Assembly (NCBI RefSeq): GCF_902804475.1
Contig: NZ_CADCSU010000108.1
Location: forward strand, 1 to 64,000
DNA: 64,000 nucleotides
Direction: 5' to 3'
Origin: Flavobacterium bizetiae
GTDB taxonomy: Bacteria; Bacteroidota; Bacteroidia; Flavobacteriales; Flavobacteriaceae
A program made the translations under genes and the position numbers. Shown here piece by piece: positions 57,609 to 64,000 of the stretch. Each line of letters starts with the position of its first letter. The stretch's first letter is position 1. The notes under the pieces were generated by a model that was not told the origin of the DNA, made no database searches, and worked only from the letters and a program-made list of their open reading frames with translations.

Positions 57609-58343
57609 ATGGAAAAAGAACATCAAATATTTGGAATTAGAGCCATTATAGAAGCAATTCAAGCAGGAAAAGAAGTCGATAAAGTATTTATACAAAAAGA
57701 GATTTCAGGAGAATTAATGAAAGATTTAATGAAAGTGATGAAACGCGCTAACATAAATTTCTCATATGTACCTGTAGAAAAATTAAACCGATTAACTCCA
57801 AACAATCACCAGGGAGCAGTTGCAACCATCTCTCCTATTGGTTTTATCGAATTGGAACATTTAGTAGAATCGACAATTGCATCTGGTTCAAAACCATTAT
57901 TTTTAATATTAGATCAGATTTCTGATGCCCGTAATTTTGGAGCTATAATCAGAACAGCAGAATGCACTGGCGTAAACGGAATTATAGTTCAAAAAGCAGG
58001 ATCTGCTCCTGTAAACGGAGATACAGTAAAAACATCAGCTGGAGCGGTATTTAATGTGCCAATTTGTAAAGTGGAACATATCAAAGATGCTATTTTTTAT
58101 CTTCAGGGTTCAGGAATTAAAACTGTTGCTGCAACAGAGAAAACAGATCAAAACATTTACGATATAGCATTAAATGAACCATTAGCAATTATCATGGGAT
58201 CTGAAGACAGAGGAATAAACCCTTCTGTACTTAAAATCGTTGATGAAAAAGCAAAATTACCAATGTTTGGATCAATTGGATCTCTAAACGTTTCTGTAGC
58301 TTGTGGAGCATTTTTATACGAAACTGTTCGACAAAGAAGTTAA
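57609..58343 (+). CDS. rlmB: 23S rRNA (guanosine-2'-O-)-methyltransferase RlmB
   Basis: A SpoU/TrmH-family SPOUT methyltransferase of 244 residues. The N-terminal substrate-binding part reads IFGIRAIIEAIQAGKEVDKV, and the catalytic motifs are ILDQISDARNFGAIIRTAE, IIMGSEDRGINPS and IGSLNVSVACGAFLYE (knotted AdoMet site). A start at 57570 would run through the terminator T-run; the ATG at 57609 (MEKEHQIFG) is the family start. Confidence 0.95.
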   Translation: MEKEHQIFGIRAIIEAIQAGKEVDKVFIQKEISGELMKDLMKVMKRANINFSYVPVEKLNRLTPNNHQGAVATISPIGFIELEHLVESTIASGSKPLFLILDQISDARNFGAIIRTAECTGVNGIIVQKAGSAPVNGDTVKTSAGAVFNVPICKVEHIKDAIFYLQGSGIKTVAATEKTDQNIYDIALNEPLAIIMGSEDRGINPSVLKIVDEKAKLPMFGSIGSLNVSVACGAFLYETVRQRS

Positions 58344-58385
58344 GTAGTATTGAGGAATTAGGTTGACAAATAAATATAATAATTG

Positions 58386-59186
58386 ATGTCTTTAAACCCT
58401 ACCCAAAACATATCAATAAAAAAAACCGGTTTAATACTTGTAATTATTTTTATTACAAGTATTAATTACGGTCAGACTACTACATACAACCAATTTTGGA
58501 ATGAAATTCAGTTCACCAGAACAATCAACGAGAAATGGTCGACTGAATTAAATCTGGGTGCCGTCTACAGCAGTACAGAATCTTCTTCTAATATTTTTCA
58601 ACAAAACATACAACGCTCTGCGCGGGTATGGGGACATTACTATTTTTCTCCACGTTGGAAATTCTCTACTTTTTTAGCTTACAATTATAATAAAGATGTT
58701 CCGGAAATCGGTCAATTTAAATCTCCTGAGACAAGATTTGCGTTACAAGTAATTTACTATTTTCATAAAACGGGTTACACTTTAAGCACCAGAATGAGAA
58801 TGGAATTGCGGCATATGCGAAATGAAGAAGGTGACTATGACAATGTTCTAAGATATCGCCAACAAATAAAATACATCCTCCCAATAAACAGCAAAGTTCT
58901 AAGAGAAGGTGTTGTTTATGCAATAGCTTCAGATGAATTATTTTTTAAATCAGGAACAAAAGTAACGGGCTTAAGCTTCTTTGACAGAAACAGACTAAAC
59001 ATTGGCGCGGGATATTTATTTAGTGATGACATTCAGGCAGAAGTAACTTATGCAAATGAATACCTACCTAGAGATAATGGAAATCAGATTGTAAATGCCG
59101 CATCATTAACACTTACCTTCAATAATCTCTTTAGAAATCTAAGTAAAAAACTACATCATAAAAACGAATCTTCAACTGAAGATTAA
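58386..59186 (+). CDS. DUF2490 outer-membrane-type protein
   Basis: A 266-residue protein with a signal peptide (KKTGLILVIIFITSINYG, cleavage after YGQ) and beta-barrel-like alternating strands typical of DUF2490 (NQFWNEIQFTRTINEKWSTE, HYYFSPRWKFSTFLAYNYN, ending in short polar tail). No function is known for the family. A TTG at 58383 precedes the ATG at 58386. The stop codon lies within the stem of the terminator at 59167-59193. Confidence 0.78.
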   Translation: MSLNPTQNISIKKTGLILVIIFITSINYGQTTTYNQFWNEIQFTRTINEKWSTELNLGAVYSSTESSSNIFQQNIQRSARVWGHYYFSPRWKFSTFLAYNYNKDVPEIGQFKSPETRFALQVIYYFHKTGYTLSTRMRMELRHMRNEEGDYDNVLRYRQQIKYILPINSKVLREGVVYAIASDELFFKSGTKVTGLSFFDRNRLNIGAGYLFSDDIQAEVTYANEYLPRDNGNQIVNAASLTLTFNNLFRNLSKKLHHKNESSTED

Positions 59187-59193
59187 TTTTTTT
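59167..59193. terminator. Terminator overlapping the DUF2490 gene end
   Basis: AATCTTC and GAAGATT (7 bp, loop AACT) fall in the last codons of the DUF2490 gene, followed by a T-run on the plus strand. A shorter T-run on the minus strand could serve the convergent gene. Confidence 0.7.
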
Positions 59194-59698
59194 ACTTGTC
59201 TTCTTTTTTTAAAAAACAAGCGAGCTGTTTTATAATAGCATCTTTATGTAATTTAAAATCATAGCTACGCACAAACTCTGTACCCTCCATATTAATTTCG
59301 GCTACAACAGCTTCAAACTTAGAAAAAGCTTCTATATCTTTTTGATCGATTAAATAAAGAACCTGCATCACTGAATCGTTATGTCGGTATTGAGTATCAT
59401 AATGCGTTAATCTGTACACATTTTTATCAGCAAGATGAATCACTAAATCATCTTTAATTTTTTTACCTTCTTTTTTAGGCGGAAATGGTGAAGGTTGCAG
59501 CGCAATAAAAAAATGCTCCTTATCTGTTACGATATTAATTTTTAATGACTTTGACTTTGTTGTATAAAAGTTAGTCGGATCAAAATAGTAAGTCATAGTA
59601 CCATCTGCAAGTACCCTATTCTTTATATCGCACTGAGCATGCATCTTTGAACTAATTAAGACTAATAAAAAAACAATGGTAAAGCTTATTTTTTTCAT
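59192..59698 (-). CDS. Secreted protein of unknown function
   Basis: Starts at the ATG 59698 (MKKISFTIVFLLVLISSKMH, cleavage expected after MHAQ), giving 168 residues; an in-frame start at 59725 would put nine polar residues before the signal peptide. Mature part contains ADGTMTYYFDPTNFYTTKS and a beta-rich region with IHLADKNVYRLTHYDTQY. I do not recognise the family. The gene ends 5 bp from the convergent DUF2490 gene. Confidence 0.75.
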   Translation of the reverse strand: MKKISFTIVFLLVLISSKMHAQCDIKNRVLADGTMTYYFDPTNFYTTKSKSLKINIVTDKEHFFIALQPSPFPPKKEGKKIKDDLVIHLADKNVYRLTHYDTQYRHNDSVMQVLYLIDQKDIEAFSKFEAVVAEINMEGTEFVRSYDFKLHKDAIIKQLACFLKKEDK

Positions 59699-59763
59699 AA
59701 CATCTTGATTGAAATTAGAATACAAACAAAAATAGTCATTTAAATTAATTCAAATATTGCATT

Positions 59764-60528
59764 TTACATTTTATCCTCTGATTCTGTTTTGGTTACTGTA
59801 TAATTAACCGAAACATTTGAATTATAATAATTCCAAAAAAGTTCCGGTTCTTCCTCTGGTATTTCGGTATTTACAAAGTTTCCATTTTCATCAAAATGTT
59901 TCATAAATGCATCTTCTTCAGGATTAAAATCCGGTTTTTGCCATTCGTAAACAATAGGCTTTGCGTATTCAGGAGTTTTATAAAGTAGCGACATTCCAAA
60001 TCCAGTTATAAAACCAGCTAAATGTCCTTCCCAGGAAATTGTTTTATCTACATCAGGAAAAACATACCAAATCATTCCTCCGTATAGCAAAATTACAGAT
60101 AACGAAAGTGCCACTAAACGGTAATAACGTGTTTGAATTCCTTTAAAAAATATAAAACTCACCAAAACATAAATTAGTCCACTGGCGCCAATATGATAAT
60201 TCTCCCGACCAATAACCCAAGTTATTAAACCTGAGAATAAAATCCCAAAACCAATTACAGCAAATGATTGTTTGGGATAAAAAAATTGCATAGCGGCTAA
60301 TAATACTAATAACGGAATAGAGTTATTATATAAATGGTCTAAATTTTCGTGAATAAAAGGGCTAAACAAAACGCCTTGTAAACCTGAAAAGTCCCGAGGA
60401 TAGATACCATGCTGATAAAAATCAAAATCGAAACGGATTTGCATCCAATAAACAATCCACAAAAAAAGAACAAAAAAAACAGGAAGACCGATCACGGCAT
60501 TCGAAAATTTAAAGTGGTTATCATTCAT
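59764..60528 (-). CDS. Rhomboid-family intramembrane serine protease
   Basis: A 254-residue membrane protein with six membrane segments. The catalytic Ser is in GASG (S116) within YHIGASGLIYVLVSF and the His in WEGHLAGFITG (H169). The HENLDHLYNN segment (60-69) carries the conserved His and Asn of the oxyanion region. A hydrophilic C-terminal tail of about 70 residues, rich in Asp and Glu, follows the last membrane segment. Substrates are unknown. Confidence 0.93.
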   Translation of the reverse strand: MNDNHFKFSNAVIGLPVFFVLFLWIVYWMQIRFDFDFYQHGIYPRDFSGLQGVLFSPFIHENLDHLYNNSIPLLVLLAAMQFFYPKQSFAVIGFGILFSGLITWVIGRENYHIGASGLIYVLVSFIFFKGIQTRYYRLVALSLSVILLYGGMIWYVFPDVDKTISWEGHLAGFITGFGMSLLYKTPEYAKPIVYEWQKPDFNPEEDAFMKHFDENGNFVNTEIPEEEPELFWNYYNSNVSVNYTVTKTESEDKM

Positions 60529-60679
60529 CGTTTTTGGAAATAAAGTTATAAGAATGATATCAAAAAACTATCCAATTACAATTTACTGATAATTTGTCAG
60601 CTAACCACATATGTCCTTTGTTATGATTTGTAACCCTTTAATACTATAAAATTAAAATTGAAAATAGTAATTTTACAAA

Positions 60680-61957
60680 ATGGAAGCACCTTTAGCCGAG
60701 CGTATTCGCCCACAGCAATTAGAAGATTATATCAGTCAGAGTCATTTGGTTGGACCAAATGGTTCATTAACGCAACAAATTTCGAAAGGAATTATTCCGT
60801 CATTGATCTTTTGGGGACCTCCTGGAACAGGAAAAACAACTTTGGCACAAATTATTGCTCAGGAATCGAAACGCCCATTTTATATCTTAAGCGCTATAAA
60901 TTCAGGGGTAAAAGATATTCGTGATGTAATTGAAAAAGCAAAGCAAAGCGGCGGATTATTTACAGCAAAAAATCCTATTTTATTTATTGATGAGATTCAC
61001 CGATTTAGCAAATCACAACAAGATTCGCTTTTAGCTGCTGTCGAAAAAGGATGGATAACACTTATTGGTGCTACAACAGAGAATCCGAGTTTTGAAGTTA
61101 TTCCTGCATTATTGTCACGTTGTCAAGTTTATATATTAAATGCTTTTACTAAAGCAGATCTAGAGGCTTTATTGCATCGCGCAATGAAAACGGATACTTA
61201 TCTGGCAACGAAAAACATTACATTAAAGGAAACAGAAGCTTTACTCCGACTTTCTGGCGGAGATGGAAGAAAATTATTGAATATTTTTGAACTTGTGATC
61301 AATGCTTCATCAGGCGATGAAATTATTATTACAAACGATCGCGTTTTTGAATTGGTGCAGCAAAATACTGTTTTGTATGACAAAAGTGGCGAACAGCATT
61401 ATGATATTGTTTCGGCATTTATAAAATCAATTCGTGGTAGTGATCCCAACGGAGCCGTTTATTGGCTGGCAAGAATGATTGAAGGCGGTGAAGATGTCAA
61501 GTTTATTGCCCGACGAATGCTTATACTTTCTAGCGAAGATATTGGTAATGCGAACCCAACAGCTTTTATAATGGCGAACAATACTTTTCAGGCCGTAACA
61601 ACTATTGGTTATCCTGAAAGCCGAATTATATTAAGTCAATGTGCCATTTATCTGGCAACTTCTCCTAAAAGTAATGCTTCGTATATGGCAATTGGTAATG
61701 CGCAACAATTAGTAAAGCAAACAGGAGATTTACCGGTTCCTATTCACTTAAGAAACGCTCCAACAAAACTTATGAAAGAATTAGGTTATGGCGATGATTA
61801 TAAATATTCGCATGACTATGCTAATAATTTTGCGGAACAGGAATTTTTACCTGATGCCGTAAAAGAAACGGTTCTTTATAATCCAGGCAGCAACTCAAGA
61901 GAGAACAGCAACCGTGAATTTCTAAAGAACCGTTGGAAAGATAAATACGGTTACTAA
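60680..61957 (+). CDS. rarA: Replication-associated recombination protein A (RarA/MgsA)
   Basis: A 425-residue AAA+ ATPase of the clamp-loader-like family that acts at stalled replication forks. It has Walker A GPPGTGKT (46-53), Walker B LFIDE (101-105), sensor TTENPSF and the C-terminal tetramerisation domain ([37 protein letters not shown]). Length and motifs are normal. Its stop codon lies in the loop of the terminator at 61943-61975. Confidence 0.97.
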   Translation: MEAPLAERIRPQQLEDYISQSHLVGPNGSLTQQISKGIIPSLIFWGPPGTGKTTLAQIIAQESKRPFYILSAINSGVKDIRDVIEKAKQSGGLFTAKNPILFIDEIHRFSKSQQDSLLAAVEKGWITLIGATTENPSFEVIPALLSRCQVYILNAFTKADLEALLHRAMKTDTYLATKNITLKETEALLRLSGGDGRKLLNIFELVINASSGDEIIITNDRVFELVQQNTVLYDKSGEQHYDIVSAFIKSIRGSDPNGAVYWLARMIEGGEDVKFIARRMLILSSEDIGNANPTAFIMANNTFQAVTTIGYPESRIILSQCAIYLATSPKSNASYMAIGNAQQLVKQTGDLPVPIHLRNAPTKLMKELGYGDDYKYSHDYANNFAEQEFLPDAVKETVLYNPGSNSRENSNREFLKNRWKDKYGY

Positions 61958-61975
61958 AACCGTATTTTATTTTTA
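61943..61975 (+). terminator. Terminator overlapping the rarA stop codon
   Basis: AAATACGGTT and AACCGTATTT pair (10 bp) around ACTAA, which contains the rarA stop, and are followed by TTTATTTTT. Confidence 0.8.
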
Positions 61976-62716
61976 GAATTTTACTACCACTTTTTCAGAT
62001 ACTAATTGATCATTTTTATAGTACTCAAAAAACCATTGATTGTCTTTTGCGTTTAATGATCCCTGAATACCATCTTTTATAGCAATAAATGAATCCGGGC
62101 GAGATGTTTTTAACAACTTCATCACCACTTTTGGTGTTTTATCAATTAACTGATATCCGTTTTCTGTTGGTTGTGCATACAATAAGTTAGGATCTGTCAT
62201 ATCTGCAACCGGAGCTGGTACAATTGCTGTCGCAGCTAATGTTTGAGATGTTACAGGAGCCGAAGTAGCTGTATTTGTAGAATTAGCAGTTTTTCCGTTA
62301 TACTTATAATTTAATGCATTTATAGAAACAAATGCCAACTCAAGACTTTCTCTATACGCAGATTCGTATTCTTTTTCTTTGCTTCTTCCTACTTGTGACG
62401 TATAAATAACCTTACCATAGCAATCTCTAAATTCTAGATAAAGTTTAGTGATTAAAAATCCACTATCTCTTTTTACATCGACGTATAAAAGATCACAACG
62501 ATCAGCAAATCCTGCGGGAAGTTGTTCATTTGCATAAAAAGCCTGAAAACCAGCTTTAAGTAAATTTGCCTTAGTCATCGTTGACAGCCTGTACTGATTT
62601 TCTGTTTTAAGAAAATCATATTTTAAAGGCACAATAACTGCTTTGTAATCATTAACAGATTGTGAAAACCCAATAACTGAAGTAAGAAATGCTATCAAGA
62701 AAAATTTAATTCTCAT
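61973..62716 (-). CDS. Secreted protein of unknown function
   Basis: A 247-residue protein with signal peptide MRIKFFLIAFLTSVIGFSQ (cleavage after FSQ). A Thr/Ser/Ala/Pro-rich linker lies near residues 140-175 and separates two parts; the first has DLLYVDVKRDSGFLITKLYL, the second PKVVMKLLKTSRPDSFIAIK. No family is recognised. It follows the HAD phosphatase gene by 2 bp, so they are one transcript. Confidence 0.78.
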   Translation of the reverse strand: MRIKFFLIAFLTSVIGFSQSVNDYKAVIVPLKYDFLKTENQYRLSTMTKANLLKAGFQAFYANEQLPAGFADRCDLLYVDVKRDSGFLITKLYLEFRDCYGKVIYTSQVGRSKEKEYESAYRESLELAFVSINALNYKYNGKTANSTNTATSAPVTSQTLAATAIVPAPVADMTDPNLLYAQPTENGYQLIDKTPKVVMKLLKTSRPDSFIAIKDGIQGSLNAKDNQWFFEYYKNDQLVSEKVVVKF

Positions 62717-62718
62717 AA

Positions 62719-63405
62719 TTATAAATATTTTTTAAGTTCTAATAAATGATTTATTTGTTTAATATTATCCGGCGCTGAAATTTTCTTATCATTAAAAAAG
62801 ATAGCATCCAGACCAGCGTTCAAAGCCCCATTGACATCAGCATCAAGGCAATCGCCAATCATTATACTATTTTGTTTTGATGCTTTAGCAACATTCACAG
62901 CATAATCAAAGATAATACTATTTGGCTTTTTTACACCTGCCAATTCAGAATTTGTTATAGTCTCGAAATAACCAGAAAGTAATGCATTATTAATCTTCTT
63001 GTCCTGAACATTAGCAAAACCATTAGTAATAATATGCAGTCTGTATTTTGGTCTTAAATATTCTAAAACTTCAATTGCACCATCAAAGAGATGGTTGTTA
63101 TCCGTTAAAAACTCGATATAATCATTTGCAATCTGATCGATACTTTCATCAGAAATCTCAATATTCAGAGCATCAAAAGAAAACTTTAAACGATTGTATC
63201 GCAGCTCTAAATGCGTAATTTTATCATTTTGATATAATTTCCAGCACTCCTGATTTATAGGAGCGTATTTTTCTATAAAATCCTGTATTTTAATCTCAGG
63301 AAATCTGCTCTTAAAAATTCGATCGAAAGCCATCTCTGAGTTCTTATCAAAGTCCCAAAGCGTATGATCTAAATCAAAAAAAACATCGGTAATATTTGTC
63401 TTCAT
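62719..63405 (-). CDS. YjjG-type HAD hydrolase (noncanonical pyrimidine nucleotidase)
   Basis: A 228-residue HAD enzyme: motif I FFDLDHTLWDFDKN (D11, D13), motif II in IITNG, motif III Lys in GVKKPN and motif IV GDCLDADVNGALNAG. The LWDFDKNS start and the cap region are those of the YjjG/YfnB group, which dephosphorylate nucleoside monophosphates, including damaged ones. It is 3 bp downstream of radC. Confidence 0.88.
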   Translation of the reverse strand: MKTNITDVFFDLDHTLWDFDKNSEMAFDRIFKSRFPEIKIQDFIEKYAPINQECWKLYQNDKITHLELRYNRLKFSFDALNIEISDESIDQIANDYIEFLTDNNHLFDGAIEVLEYLRPKYRLHIITNGFANVQDKKINNALLSGYFETITNSELAGVKKPNSIIFDYAVNVAKASKQNSIMIGDCLDADVNGALNAGLDAIFFNDKKISAPDNIKQINHLLELKKYL

Positions 63406-63408
63406 GTG

Positions 63409-64000
63409 TTAAAAAATTCCTTCATCTACAAAACTATAATATTTTGTTTCAGTAATGATTATATGATCTAAAACTTTAACATCTAAGCTTTCTCCTGCCA
63501 ATTTTATTTTCTTTGTAATTTGCTTATCAGCATCACTTGGTATTAATGAACCCGAAGGATGATTATGACACAAAATCAAGCCCGTAGCTTTAGTTTCAAA
63601 CGCATAATGAAAAACCAAACGCGTATCAACAACAGTTCCTGTTATTCCACCTTTACTCAATTGTATTTTAGAAATCACCTTATTAGAATTATTAAGAAAA
63701 AGCACCCAAAATTCCTCATGAGCTAATTCACCAATAATGGGTTGCATGATTTCAAAAACTGATTTACTCGAGATAATTTTCTTTTCAAACTCTGCCGCAT
63801 CTTCAGATCTTCGTCGTCGACCCAATTCCAAAGCAGCAACAATTGTAATTGCCTTTGCCTCTCCTATTCCTTTAAAACTCATTAACTGAGAAATAGACAT
63901 TTTACCTAAAGAATTTAGATTATCTACGCTGGCCAAAATTCTTTTGCTCAATGCTACTGCAGATTCATTTCGATTACCAGAACCAATTAAAATAGCAATC
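63409..64000 (-). CDS. radC: RadC-family JAMM-domain protein (5' end outside window)
   Basis: The frame remains open to the window edge; upstream of the first listed Met (a TTG, Leu here) it continues as AILIGSGNRNESAVALSKRI, the RadC N-terminal part, so the gene starts beyond 64000. The HhH-like MSFKGIGEAKAITIVAALELG and the JAMM motif HNHPSGSLIPSDAD are intact. A role in DNA repair has been questioned for the family; the function is not settled. Confidence 0.93.
   Translation of the reverse strand, partial: IAILIGSGNRNESAVALSKRILASVDNLNSLGKMSISQLMSFKGIGEAKAITIVAALELGRRRRSEDAAEFEKKIISSKSVFEIMQPIIGELAHEEFWVLFLNNSNKVISKIQLSKGGITGTVVDTRLVFHYAFETKATGLILCHNHPSGSLIPSDADKQITKKIKLAGESLDVKVLDHIIITETKYYSFVDEGIF

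Overview
The window is a chromosomal segment of a Bacteroidota bacterium, most likely Flavobacterium or a close relative. The evidence is the low GC content, promoters of the Bacteroidota type (TTG, 19-20 bp, TAnnTTTG) that recur upstream of genes, two SusC/SusD pairs, a UpxY-type NusG paralogue in a polysaccharide locus, and ribosome binding regions without clear Shine-Dalgarno sequences. No tRNA, rRNA, insertion sequence, prophage or CRISPR array was seen.

Layout. 1-19981 (all minus strand) is a surface polysaccharide locus. Read in the direction of transcription it starts with an OPX lipoprotein, a Wzc-type tyrosine kinase, a TviC-like epimerase, UDP-glucose dehydrogenase and a UpxY antiterminator. 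A strong intrinsic terminator and a new promoter follow. The second half encodes TviB-like dehydrogenase, mannose-1-phosphate guanylyltransferase, RmlB, a second and much larger SLBB export protein, a kinase-less Wzz protein, two tandem FdtA/QdtA-like cupins, a FemAB/GNAT-like protein, a DegT-like protein, a hexapeptide acyltransferase, an FdtB-like aminotransferase, a Wzx flippase and a glycosyltransferase cut by the window edge. Together they suggest UDP-HexNAcA/GlcA sugars plus a dTDP-3-acylamino-3,6-dideoxyhexose and GDP-mannose, assembled by a Wzx/Wzy-type route. rmlA and wzy are not in view.

20052-28067 holds recR, a possible structured RNA, a CoA-binding protein, marC, two guanidine-group-modifying enzyme homologues (CtlX-like and amidinotransferase-like), gltA, eno and carA. 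28321-45820 (minus) is the ribosomal block: rpsL-rpsG-fusA-rpsJ, then a terminator and a 403-bp gap, then the S10-spc-alpha genes from rplC to rplQ including secY, infA, rpmJ and rpoA. 45964-57433 (plus) has an Omp85/BamA-like outer-membrane protein and two SusC/SusD pairs that share a near-identical leader and signal region. 57609-64000 has rlmB, a DUF2490 protein, a secreted unknown, a rhomboid protease, rarA, another secreted unknown, a YjjG-type HAD phosphatase and a radC gene cut by the window end.

The most interesting points are the tandem 3,4-ketoisomerase-like cupins with complementary loss of signature residues, the antiterminator-terminator-promoter junction inside the polysaccharide locus, the coexistence of two export systems there, a structured element next to recR, several hairpins in unusual gaps of the ribosomal operon, and the duplicated SusCD pairs.
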